Below, piece by piece: positions 1 through 7,584 of a stretch of 64,000 nt of DNA. Both the position numbers and the translations under genes were made by a program. The stretch spans positions 806,001 through 870,000 of the forward strand of contig CAWAZY010000003.1 of NCBI GenBank assembly GCA_963786675.1, written 5' to 3'. A model generated the notes under the pieces. That model searched no databases. It saw only the letters and a program-made list of their open reading frames with translations, and was not told the DNA's origin. This DNA comes from JAGVSR01 sp963786675 (GTDB taxonomy: Bacteria; Pseudomonadota; Alphaproteobacteria; Rhizobiales; Hyphomicrobiaceae). How positions within the stretch are numbered: the first letter of the stretch is position 1; each line of letters begins with the position of its first letter.

Positions 1-1
1 A

Positions 2-352
2 CTTCTGGGCTACGTCCTCCTCTTGCCCCGCCTGTTTCTGGACGCGGACGCCCAGCACACGGCCGCGTTCGGGTTTGCGACGGGCAGCCCCGTCTGGTTT
101 CTCGTTTACGCCCTGCTCATCATGGGGTTCACGGCGCTGTGCGCCCGGATCGCCGATGTCCCTGGTCCGGTCCTGATCACGGCGCTTGGACTGACAGCCG
201 TGGTCCTGCTGCCAGAGTTGGCATCGCGGATCGCCGACGCGCCGGTACTGATCGATGGCCGCTGGCTGGTTGTCCTAGTGGCGGTTCTGTTCAGCTTCCT
301 GCGATTGTGGCAGACAGCACCGCAGAAACGTCCGGGCACCGTGCCTGCTTGA
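2..352 (+). CDS. Hypothetical membrane protein, 3' end only
   Basis: The reading frame is open from the first bases of the window, so the gene begins upstream; a TTG at 23 is only the first possible internal start. About 116 residues are visible. They are strongly hydrophobic, with likely membrane segments near residues 30-50, 55-75 and 85-105, and a short basic tail ending in a Pro-Gly-Thr-Val-Pro-Ala sequence. No catalytic motif or family is recognised. The next gene starts 22 bases after the stop, so the two may be co-transcribed. The coding call is supported by the open frame across the edge and the consistent transmembrane pattern; the function is unknown. Confidence 0.55.
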   Translation, partial: LLGYVLLLPRLFLDADAQHTAAFGFATGSPVWFLVYALLIMGFTALCARIADVPGPVLITALGLTAVVLLPELASRIADAPVLIDGRWLVVLVAVLFSFLRLWQTAPQKRPGTVPA

Positions 353-374
353 ACCGGGATCGTATGCCGCCACC

Positions 375-963
375 ATGAAAACGTCTGAAGCCGATATCCT
401 GATCGTCCCGGGCTGGTCGAGTTCGGGCCCCGACCATTGGCAGAGCCGCTGGGAAAAGAACCTCAAGACCGCGCGGCGCGTCGAGCAGGCGGACTGGTTC
501 CGGCCAGATCGCGATCAATGGGTGGCGCGCATCGTCGAAGCCGCTGCTGAATCGGTGCGCCCGGTGGTTCTTGTCGGGCATAGCCTCGGCGCCATGGCCA
601 TCGCGCATGCCGGTCCGCGTCTTGCAAAATTGCCCGCGCCGCCGTTGGGCGCTTTCCTCGTCGCGCCCGCCGACGTCGACAACGCCGGCGGCTGGCCCAT
701 CACTCAGGGTGAAACGTTCGCCGCCGGCCCCGAGACAGGTTTCGCGCCCGCGCCTTCGACGCGGCTGCCCTTCCCGTCGTTGATGGTGGCCTCGTCCAAT
801 GATCCGTATTGCAGTCTAGCAGCGCGCCCGCGTGCTGGCAACTTCGTGGGGATCAGCACTGGTGGAAAGCGGAGACCTCGGCCACATCAACGTGGCGAGC
901 GGTCATGGGCCGTGGCCCGATGGGCTAATGGCCTTTGGCATGTTCATGCAGCGGCTCGGTTAG
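375..963 (+). CDS. RBBP9/YdeN-family serine hydrolase, frameshifted
   Basis: A small alpha/beta hydrolase of the RBBP9/YdeN type. The N-terminal part shows the family start (VPGWSSSGPDHWQ) and the nucleophile elbow GHSLGA near residue 69. Around 817-830 the frame breaks. The + strand frame one base later then encodes the expected C-terminal end, with GHINVASGHGPWPDG carrying the catalytic histidine, and stops at 961-963. The simplest explanation is one extra base near 820. Without it the protein would be about 195 residues, normal for the family. Left uncorrected, the frame reads on to 1052 into unrelated residues. The substrate is unknown; members are usually esterase-like. Either a sequencing error or a genuine pseudogene. 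Confidence 0.75.
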
Positions 964-1029
964 GACCGCTGCGAACAAATGCGTTCCGGCGCCCGGTCAA
1001 GGACCGGGCACCGGAGAGACGCATGGAAT

Positions 1030-1350
1030 TTAATTGCCTTCGAGTTCGGTGACGGCCTTGGCGAGCGCCTCACTCATGACCTTGCGGATTTCCGCATCGT
1101 CGACACCGACGCCCTTTGCATCGAGATCGCCCTTCACCTTGCGGAACACATCGTCGTCGCCCTTCTCGGCGAGGTCCGCCTTGCGGACTTCCTTGATGTA
1201 ATCCTCAACGGCTGAGCCCGAGAGGCCCATCTTTGCGGCGGCCCATTCGGCAAGAGCCTTGTTGCGCCGCGACTCGGCTTTGAACTTCAGCTCCGAATCG
1301 TGCGCGAACTTCTTTTCATAGGCCTTCTCGCGGTCGTCGAACGTGGTCAT
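1030..1350 (-). CDS. DUF1476 protein, F1-ATPase zeta-type inhibitor
   Basis: A 106-residue, highly charged, helical protein beginning MTTFDDREKAYEKKFAHD and containing the typical block AAKMGLSG, which marks the DUF1476 family. In alphaproteobacteria this family is the zeta subunit that inhibits the F1F0-ATPase, its N-terminal helix entering the F1 head to block ATP hydrolysis. There is no signal peptide or membrane segment, which fits a soluble cytoplasmic protein. The length is normal for the family. It stands alone, convergent with the upstream hydrolase and divergent from purC, and no ATP synthase genes are nearby. Family assignment is confident; the inhibitory role is inferred from the family. 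Confidence 0.9.
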   Translation of the reverse strand: MTTFDDREKAYEKKFAHDSELKFKAESRRNKALAEWAAAKMGLSGSAVEDYIKEVRKADLAEKGDDDVFRKVKGDLDAKGVGVDDAEIRKVMSEALAKAVTELEGN

Positions 1351-1705
1351 TCCCTGTCTCCAAGAACCCGTGTTCTATTTATGTTCCAGTCTGCCGGTTG
1401 GGTTGTATGACGGCCCGATCCGGTTTACCTGCCTGCTGCGTACCCGCTCCCATCTGACAAATCAACGGCTTGTGGACGGCGTGAACCAACACCATGTCTA
1501 GCCGGGCGGTGCGGCACCGTTAAGATTGTTTCTCACCCCCGGTTCGGCTAGGGTCCAACTCGTCGCGTGTGCGTGCCAGCCGCCCACCACTTCTTCCAAT
1601 CCTGACGCAGATTAAACCTGCAACATCAATGGGCAGCGGCCTCGCGGGCGTGTAGTGCCGACGTGTGGAAAGAGCATGAGCGTGATCGTCAAAGGACCAG
1701 GATCT
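1351..1705. other. Intergenic region between zeta-type gene and purC
   Basis: About 355 bases separate the divergent DUF1476 gene and purC, so the promoters of both should lie here. I could not find a convincing -35/-10 pair, operator or riboswitch. The frame of purC is open upstream to 1655, but that extension has no family similarity. A purine-rich stretch with AAAGGA at 1691-1696 lies just ahead of the chosen purC start. Confidence 0.4.
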
Positions 1706-2494
1706 ATGAGCAAGCGGCGTCGGATCTACGAGGGCAAAGCCAAGGTGCTCTACGAGGGCCCCGAGCCCGGCACGCTCATCCAGCATTTCAAGGATGACGC
1801 GACCGCGTTCAATGCCAAGAAGCATGCGCTGATCGAAGGCAAGGGCGTCCTCAACAACCGGATCTCCGAGTACATCTTCATGCGTCTCGGCGAGATCGGC
1901 GTGCCGACGCATTTCATCAAGCGCCTCAACATGCGCGAGCAGCTCATCCGCGAAGTTGAGATCGTGCCGCTCGAGGTTGTCGTTCGCAACGTGGCCGCGG
2001 GATCGCTGGCCACGCGCCTCGGCCTGGAAGAAGGCTCGCCGCTGCCGCGCTCCATCATCGAGTTCTACTACAAGGCCGACGCGCTCAACGATCCGATGGT
2101 CTCCGAGGAGCACATCACCGCGTTCGGCTGGGCGACACCGGTCGAAATCGACGAGATCATGCAGCTAGCGCTGCGCATCAATGACTTCCTAGTCGGCCTG
2201 TTCCTCGGCATCGGCATCCGTCTCGTCGACTTCAAGGTCGAATTCGGCCGCCTGTGGGAAAACGACATGGTCCGCATGGTGCTGGCCGACGAGATCAGCC
2301 CGGATTGCTGCCGACTGTGGGACATTTCATCGGGCGATAAGCTCGACAAGGACCGCTTCCGTCACGATCTCGGCGGCGTCCTGGAAGCCTATCAGGAAGT
2401 GGCGCGGCGCCTGGGCGTGCTGACCGAGAACCCCCGGCCGAAGGGCTCTGGCCCCGTCCTCGTCGCGTCGAACCCGACCGGCAAGCCGAACTGA
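1706..2494 (+). CDS. purC: Phosphoribosylaminoimidazole-succinocarboxamide synthase (SAICAR synthetase)
   Basis: PurC joins aspartate to CAIR using ATP to make SAICAR in purine synthesis. The protein starts MSKRRRIYEGKAKVLYEG, the standard PurC opening, and contains the ATP-binding and family blocks DDATAFNAKK, NRISEYIF, VVVRNVAAGSL and the late DFKVEFGR and LADEISPD motifs. At 262 residues it matches the usual bacterial length. The start at 1706 is preferred over an in-frame ATG at 1655 because it aligns with the family N-terminus and follows a purine-rich site. purS lies 80 bases downstream in the same direction, so this opens a purC-purS-purQ cluster. Confidence 0.97.
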   Translation: MSKRRRIYEGKAKVLYEGPEPGTLIQHFKDDATAFNAKKHALIEGKGVLNNRISEYIFMRLGEIGVPTHFIKRLNMREQLIREVEIVPLEVVVRNVAAGSLATRLGLEEGSPLPRSIIEFYYKADALNDPMVSEEHITAFGWATPVEIDEIMQLALRINDFLVGLFLGIGIRLVDFKVEFGRLWENDMVRMVLADEISPDCCRLWDISSGDKLDKDRFRHDLGGVLEAYQEVARRLGVLTENPRPKGSGPVLVASNPTGKPN

Positions 2495-2574
2495 TCCGAA
2501 CCGAACGGGGCGGCGCGACGTTACTTTCGCCCGCCCTTTCCTTTTCTGCTCCAATCACTGGCACCGAGCTCCCG

Positions 2575-2817
2575 ATGAAAGCCCTGATCCGCATTACCTT
2601 GAAGAACGGCGTCCTCGACCCGCAGGGCAAGGCCATCGAAGGTGCCGTCAAGGGACTCGGAATTACCGGCGTCGGCGATGTCCGACAGGGCAAGTTCATC
2701 GAAGTGCAGCTCAACGAGACCGATCCCGACAAGGCCAAGGCCGCCGTCGAGCAGATGTGCAAAGAGCTTCTGGCCAACACGGTCATCGAAAATTACGCCT
2801 ACGATCTGGTCCCTTAA
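2575..2817 (+). CDS. purS: Phosphoribosylformylglycinamidine synthase subunit PurS
   Basis: An 80-residue PurS, the small subunit that bridges PurL and PurQ in the three-part FGAM synthase and helps channel ammonia. The sequence has the typical opening MKALIRITLKNGVLDPQG, the central GITGVGDVRQGKF and an acidic C-terminal half. Length and order are normal. It lies between purC and purQ, but a small membrane protein gene and an exported-protein gene intervene before purQ. The large subunit purL is not in this window. Confidence 0.96.
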   Translation: MKALIRITLKNGVLDPQGKAIEGAVKGLGITGVGDVRQGKFIEVQLNETDPDKAKAAVEQMCKELLANTVIENYAYDLVP

Positions 2818-2826
2818 GAACGATCC

Positions 2827-2961
2827 ATGACCAACGTTCCCGACCGCAAACCGGATGACGACGCCGCCCGCGCGGTGCGCTTCATGATCGGCAAGGCGGT
2901 GCTGTTCGGCGTCGTGCCCGTACTGGTGGCCGCGCTGATCGTCTATTTCACTTTGCCGTAG
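2827..2961 (+). CDS. Small single-pass membrane protein between purS and purQ
   Basis: A 44-residue protein starting 9 bases after the purS stop. It has a charged N-terminus with a run of Asp (KPDDDAARAVR) followed by one hydrophobic segment from about residue 22 to 43 (MIGKAVLFGVVPVLVAALIV) ending in FTLP. Size, topology and position match the small membrane protein often annotated as associated with the FGAM synthase genes in Hyphomicrobiales, recalled from annotation practice rather than searched here. It may tether or simply accompany the Pur complex; no biochemical role is known to me. The next gene starts 8 bases later, giving a tight operon. Confidence 0.75.
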   Translation: MTNVPDRKPDDDAARAVRFMIGKAVLFGVVPVLVAALIVYFTLP

Positions 2962-2969
2962 GCGCCAGC

Positions 2970-3542
2970 ATGCGGATGCTCTGCGCCATGACCCTAGTCG
3001 CCGCCACGGTCTTGGCCGGTGTGCGCGCAGGCATCCCGCCGGTTTGGGCCGGCCCCGAAACCCCATCGGACGCCGCCGCGCCGCCTCCCCCGCCCTTCCG
3101 GCTCGAACCGGCCAAGCCTGTCGATATCGAGTGTTTTTCGAAGGCGGTCGTGGTGGCGACAGGTGCCGCCAACGCGACGACGGGCAACCTGCGCCTCTCC
3201 CTGCTGCTCAAGGAAGGCGCGGCTAATCCCCAGAACGAACCCCAGACCGGTGCCAAATTGCAAACGGGAGCCTGGCGCATCGTCAGTGTCGATGGGGCCC
3301 ACACTGGGTCATTCGCCCACCGCGAAGGCAAGGGTTGCGCCGAAAGTTGCCCGCTGACCGTCGCCGCTGATGGCCAGATCCAGATCTGGTCACCCGCGCC
3401 CAAGGGGGTGGATCAGCTTGGCGACACGGAATTGCTGTTCGTCGGTGTCATCAAGCCGGCGAACCTCGACTTGCGCGCGACGACATTCAACGGCAAACAG
3501 ATCGAAAGCCTCGAAGAGGCCTCTTGCAGGATCGGATCATGA
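2970..3542 (+). CDS. Exported protein of unknown function, overlaps purQ
   Basis: A 190-residue protein with an N-terminal signal peptide (MRMLCAMTLVAATVLAGVRA, probable cleavage near residue 27), then a Pro-rich linker and a mature domain of about 140 residues. The mature part has four cysteines, in IECFSK, GCAESCP and ASCRIG contexts, suggesting disulfides in the periplasm. I do not recognise the family. Its stop codon overlaps the purQ start in an ATGA arrangement at 3539-3542, so the two are probably translationally coupled. An exported product inside a cytosolic purine operon is unexpected. The gene has the codon character of its neighbours and shows no sign of recent transfer. Confidence 0.75.
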   Translation: MRMLCAMTLVAATVLAGVRAGIPPVWAGPETPSDAAAPPPPPFRLEPAKPVDIECFSKAVVVATGAANATTGNLRLSLLLKEGAANPQNEPQTGAKLQTGAWRIVSVDGAHTGSFAHREGKGCAESCPLTVAADGQIQIWSPAPKGVDQLGDTELLFVGVIKPANLDLRATTFNGKQIESLEEASCRIGS

Positions 3543-4241
3543 TCAGAGCTTCCGTCATTGTTTTTCCCGGTTCCAACTGCGACCGCGACGTGAAGGTCGC
3601 GCTGGAGCGCATCACCGGGTTCTCCCCGAAAATGATCTGGCATGGCGACGCCAGCGTGCCTGCGTCCGACGTGATCGTGCTTCCGGGCGGGTTTTCTTAC
3701 GGCGATTATCTGCGGTGCGGCGCCATGGCTGCCCATTCCCCGATCATGAAGGACGTCATCGCCAAGGCAAAAGCCGGAACCCCGGTGCTCGGAATCTGCA
3801 ATGGATTTCAAGTGCTGTGTGAATTCGGGGCTTTTGCCCGGTGTTCTGATGCGCAACCGGTCTTTGAAGTTCATCTGCGCCGACGTCCATCTCAAGGTGG
3901 AGCGCGAGGACACGTTCTTCACGAATTGCTATCGCAAAGGGGAAGTCATCAAGGTTCCGATCGCGCATGCGGAGGGCAACTACTTCGCCGACAGCGAGAC
4001 ACTCGACCGTCTCGAAGGTGAAGGCCGGGTCGCATTCCGCTATTGCGATGCCGCGGGCGTCGTCGCACCGGAAACCTCCCCCAACGGCGCGCAGCGCAAC
4101 ATCGCCGGGATCACCGATCCGACCGGCCGCATCCTGGGAATGATGCCGCATCCCGAGCGTCTCTACGAGGCGGCGCTGGGCGGCACCGACGGCCGGCGGA
4201 TCTTTGAAAGCGCTGTCATCAGCCTCACCGAGGCCGCCTGA
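3539..4241 (+). CDS. purQ: Phosphoribosylformylglycinamidine synthase subunit PurQ, frameshifted
   Basis: PurQ is the glutaminase subunit that releases ammonia from glutamine for FGAM synthesis. The first frame has VIVFPGSNCDRD, LPGGFSYGDYLRCG and the catalytic cysteine motif GICNGFQVLCE. It then leaves the family sequence at about 3823-3825. The frame one base later continues exactly with GLLPGVLMRNRS and ends with MMPHPER, the catalytic His/Glu block, and a stop at 4239-4241. Removing one T from GAATTC near 3824 restores an unbroken protein of about 233 residues. A +1 sequencing error is most likely, because loss of PurQ would disable the pathway. The ATG at 3539 overlaps the previous stop. 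Confidence 0.93.
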
Positions 4242-4260
4242 GCCTGACAGAGGCCGCCTG
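4221..4260 (+). repeat. 20-bp tandem duplication at the purQ 3' end
   Basis: Bases 4221-4240 and 4241-4260 are adjacent 20-bp copies matching at 18 of 20 positions, each ending AGGCCGCCTG. The first copy encodes the last residues of PurQ and the stop falls at the junction; the second copy is noncoding. The unit is not a multiple of three, so it adds nothing to the protein. This looks like a simple local duplication. Confidence 0.8.
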
Positions 4261-4312
4261 AGCGCGCGTCGGGAAATGGCGGCGCAACCGGCGGCCGCCA
4301 TCCCCCATCGTG

Positions 4313-4600
4313 TCAGACCGCGAGGACCGAGCGGATCTGATCCTCGTACTGCTGCACGGCACTCAGCGCGCGCTCTTTCATGATCGGATCGACGTTGGCT
4401 TCCGACGCGAAGCCCTCGATCGCCTCGCGCGCATTGTTCATCACGCGGCCGGCGTAGGCCTGCGGATTGAGGTCGCGCTTGCAGATGGTCTGCAGGAGCT
4501 GCGTGAGGATCACGCCCGTTGCCAGCGACATGCCCGACAATTCGGCGCACGTGCGCTTCAATTCCGCGATTTCCGCGCTCTGATCCTTCGTTTCGGCCAT
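4313..4600 (-). CDS. Conserved-type hypothetical cytosolic protein
   Basis: A 95-residue soluble protein opening MAETKDQSAEIAELKRTCAE. It is acidic and predicted helical throughout, with no signal peptide or transmembrane segment. The start at 4600 has GGGAG about 8 bases upstream and begins a sensible helical protein. A longer open frame up to 4837 has no such site and low-complexity composition. It lies on the minus strand between purQ and dnaB, so it is transcribed towards purQ. I cannot name a family; two cysteines and the MKERALSAVQQYEDQIRSV tail are its only distinctive points. Confidence 0.6.
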   Translation of the reverse strand: MAETKDQSAEIAELKRTCAELSGMSLATGVILTQLLQTICKRDLNPQAYAGRVMNNAREAIEGFASEANVDPIMKERALSAVQQYEDQIRSVLAV

Positions 4601-4874
4601 GGCCTGCACTCCCGTTGGTGGCTCAATTCCAGCCCGTGCTAAACCGATCAGGCTGGGGGTGCAAGGATGCGGCGCATAAGGGCGCAGGCCCTTGGGACAA
4701 GCCCCGTGATTTCGCACATGTGTCCGGTGGGGGGGTGCGCCCCCAAGTTGCAGCGGCTTGACGGGCATCCGTCCGGGGGCGGCTGTGGATAGCTGGGATA
4801 GCCTGTGCTTGACGCTGATGAGGCCTGCGATTCGCATCTGCCCTGCCGGGGCGGACTTGGGCTAACACGTCGGC

Positions 4875-6395
4875 ATGGCAGAACCCGCATTTTTCCCCGC
4901 CGACAAGCTCCGTGCCGCCGCCGATGCGCGCGAACCGGTGACCTTCCGTCAGGTGCCCCACAACATTGAGGCCGAACAGGCGCTTCTCGGTGCGATCCTC
5001 GTCAACAACGAGGCGCTCGACCGCGTCACGGACTTCCTGGAGGCGGTCCACTTCTATGACCCCCTGCACGGGGAAATCTATGACACCGCCACCAAGCTGA
5101 TCCAGGCGGGCAAACAGGCGACGCCGGTTACGCTGAAGACGTTCTTTGAGAACGCCGAGGCGATCGCGCCCAATCTGACGGTGCCGCAGTACCTCGGCCG
5201 CCTCGCCGCCAACGCGACGACCATTATCAACGCGCACGACTACGGCCAGACGATCTACGACCTCGCGATCCGCCGCAACCTGATCGTGATCGGCGAAGAC
5301 CTCGTCAACACCGCCTTTGACAGCCCCGTCGACCATCCGCCTGACGATCAGATCCAGGACGCCGAATCCAAGCTTTACGCGCTGGCTGAAAAGGGCAAGT
5401 ACGGCCAGGGGTTCCTCGCCTTCGGCACGGCGCTGACCCATGCCATCGACATGGCCAACAGCGCCTATGAGCGCGATGGGCATCTTTCGGGGCTTTCCAC
5501 GGGGCTAACGGATCTCGACAGCAAGCTCGGCGGGTTGCAGTCGTCCGACCTCATAATCCTGGCTGGCCGTCCTTCGATGGGCAAAACGGCACTCGTCACC
5601 AACATTGCCTACAATGTGGCCAAGTGCTTCCGCTCCGAGATGCAGACAAACGGTGAAGAGAAAGTGCTGGATGGCGCCGTCGTCGGGTTCTTCTCACTGG
5701 AAATGTCGGCCGAGCAGTTGGCCACCCGTATACTGTCCGAACAGGCCGAAATCGCCTCGGAAAAAATCCGGCGCGGCATGATCACTCAAGAGGATTTCAA
5801 CAAGCTGGTACTCGTCTCCCAGGAGATGAGCCGCATCCCGCTCTACATCGATCAGACGGGCGGCATCACGGTGGCGCAGCTGGCCGCGCGTGCGCGCAAG
5901 CTGAAGCGCCAGCGCGGGCTGGGGCTCTTGATCATCGACTACCTGCAGCTGCTGGCGGGATCGTCCAAGAATGCCAATGCCGGCCGCGTGCAGGAGGTCA
6001 CCGAGATCACCACCGGCCTTAAGGCGCTGGCCAAGGAACTGCAGGTGCCGATCATCGCCCTGTCGCAGCTGTCGCGTGCGGTGGAGCAGCGCGAGGACAA
6101 ACGTCCGCAGCTGTCGGACCTCAGAGAATCAGGCTCGATCGAGCAGGACGCCGACGTGGTGATGTTCGTGTTCCGGGAGGAATACTACGTCGAGCGCCGC
6201 AAGCCGACCGACACCGACGTCGAAGCGACGCTCAAATGGCAGCAAGAGATGAGCGCAGTCCATGGCCGCGCGGAAGTCATCATCGGCAAGCAGCGTCATG
6301 GTCCGACGGGCACCGTCAACCTGGCCTTCGAGAGCCAGTTCACACGATTTGGCAACCTCGCACGGGACGCCTACATCCCGGAACGCTTTGAGTAG
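4875..6395 (+). CDS. dnaB: Replicative DNA helicase DnaB
   Basis: DnaB is the hexameric 5' to 3' helicase that unwinds DNA at the fork and recruits primase. The 506-residue protein has the N-terminal DnaB domain (PHNIEAEQALLGAIL near residues 28-42), a linker, and the RecA-like helicase domain with Walker A GRPSMGKT at 231-238, Walker B in GLLIIDYLQLL and the late RESGSIEQDADVV segment. Length is normal. It starts the run dnaB-alr-radA-cvpA-purF. An insertion around residues 254-270 (the stretch with QTNGEEKVLDGA after Walker A) is a modest extra loop. The partner primase gene dnaG lies at the far end of the window. Confidence 0.98.
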   Translation: MAEPAFFPADKLRAAADAREPVTFRQVPHNIEAEQALLGAILVNNEALDRVTDFLEAVHFYDPLHGEIYDTATKLIQAGKQATPVTLKTFFENAEAIAPNLTVPQYLGRLAANATTIINAHDYGQTIYDLAIRRNLIVIGEDLVNTAFDSPVDHPPDDQIQDAESKLYALAEKGKYGQGFLAFGTALTHAIDMANSAYERDGHLSGLSTGLTDLDSKLGGLQSSDLIILAGRPSMGKTALVTNIAYNVAKCFRSEMQTNGEEKVLDGAVVGFFSLEMSAEQLATRILSEQAEIASEKIRRGMITQEDFNKLVLVSQEMSRIPLYIDQTGGITVAQLAARARKLKRQRGLGLLIIDYLQLLAGSSKNANAGRVQEVTEITTGLKALAKELQVPIIALSQLSRAVEQREDKRPQLSDLRESGSIEQDADVVMFVFREEYYVERRKPTDTDVEATLKWQQEMSAVHGRAEVIIGKQRHGPTGTVNLAFESQFTRFGNLARDAYIPERFE

Positions 6396-6443
6396 GGTCG
6401 GCCGATTCCCCGGGGACACTCGCCCAGCGGCGCCCGGCATGCC

Positions 6444-7583
6444 ATGGATCGGACCATGACCGGCATTTCGATTCCAGCGTCCGCGACGGGCGTCATCCGC
6501 ATCGACCTTGGCGCCCTTGCGGCCAACTGGGCAGCGCTTGCGGCCCGCGTCGCGCCGGCCGAATGCGGCGCGGTCGTCAAGGCCGATGCCTATGGGCTCG
6601 GCGCCGCGCAGGTGATCCCCGCCCTTGACCGCGCCGGGTGCCGCACGTTCTTTGTGGCGACGCCTGATGAAGCCCAAGACGCGCGGCGTTTTGCGCCGTC
6701 GTCCCGCATTTTCGTCCTCGACGGTCTCTTCCCCGGCGGGGCCGATGCTTTGCTTGCCGCCAGCGCCATCCCTTGTCTGGCGAGCCTGCCGGAAATCCGC
6801 GAATGGTCCGCCCATGCTCGCCGGATCGGTGCGCGGTTGGCGACGGCAATGCATGTGGATAGCGGCCTCAACCGCCTCGGCTTATCAGAGCGCGATGTGC
6901 AGGACATCGCAGGTGATGCCGGATTGCGCGAACCACTGGATATCGTTTTGGTGATGAGCCATCTGGCCAGCGCCGATGATCCCGATGATGCGTCCAATGC
7001 CCGCCAGCTCTTGGCCTTCGAGGCCGCGCGCCGCGCCCTGCCGATGGGTCAGGCGAGCTTGGCGGCGTCGGACGGTCTCATGCTCGGACCTCAATTTCAT
7101 TTCGATCTCGTGCGGCCCGGCTACGCCCTTTACGGCGGGCAGGCCTTCCGGGGCGCACGGGCGCCCGTGGAGCCGGTGGTGTCCGTGTGGGTCCGTGTGT
7201 TGCAGGTGCGCGATGTGCCGCGGGGCGGGGCGGTCGGCTATTCGGGCACGTGGCGCGCGCCCCGCGACAGCCGGATTGCTATTCTCGCTGCCGGTTATGC
7301 GGATGGGACCGCGCGTGCGGCCAGCGCGACCAACACAGACATCGGCGGCTCCGTCGTGCTGCATGGGGTCCGCTGTCCGATTGTCGGGCGGGTTTCGATG
7401 GATCTGATAACGGTGGATGTCACGGCGGTTCAGCACCCGGTCGAACGGGGCGACGCGGCGCAGCTTTTGGGTCCGGCGCTGGCACTGGAAGCGGTGGGTG
7501 CGGAAGGCCGCACCATCGGATACGAAACGCTGACCCGTCTCGGCCACCGCTTTGCCCGGACTTACGTCGGAGGGACTGCCTGA
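6444..7583 (+). CDS. alr: Alanine racemase
   Basis: A PLP-dependent racemase that interconverts L- and D-alanine for peptidoglycan. The PLP lysine is K46 in the motif VVKADAYGLGA. The second catalytic base, a tyrosine, lies in AVGYSGTW in the C-terminal half, and the late GRVSMDLITVDVT segment is typical. The 379-residue length is normal. A second ATG four codons in (6456) is an equally possible start. It sits 48 bases after dnaB, and its stop is two bases ahead of the radA ATG, indicating an operon. Confidence 0.96.
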   Translation: MDRTMTGISIPASATGVIRIDLGALAANWAALAARVAPAECGAVVKADAYGLGAAQVIPALDRAGCRTFFVATPDEAQDARRFAPSSRIFVLDGLFPGGADALLAASAIPCLASLPEIREWSAHARRIGARLATAMHVDSGLNRLGLSERDVQDIAGDAGLREPLDIVLVMSHLASADDPDDASNARQLLAFEAARRALPMGQASLAASDGLMLGPQFHFDLVRPGYALYGGQAFRGARAPVEPVVSVWVRVLQVRDVPRGGAVGYSGTWRAPRDSRIAILAAGYADGTARAASATNTDIGGSVVLHGVRCPIVGRVSMDLITVDVTAVQHPVERGDAAQLLGPALALEAVGAEGRTIGYETLTRLGHRFARTYVGGTA

Positions 7584-7584
7584 C

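Noticed and set aside
3800..3860. Programmed frameshifting in purQ
   Set aside because: There is no slippery heptamer with a downstream structure, and nine other breaks of similar type in the window point to sequence errors.
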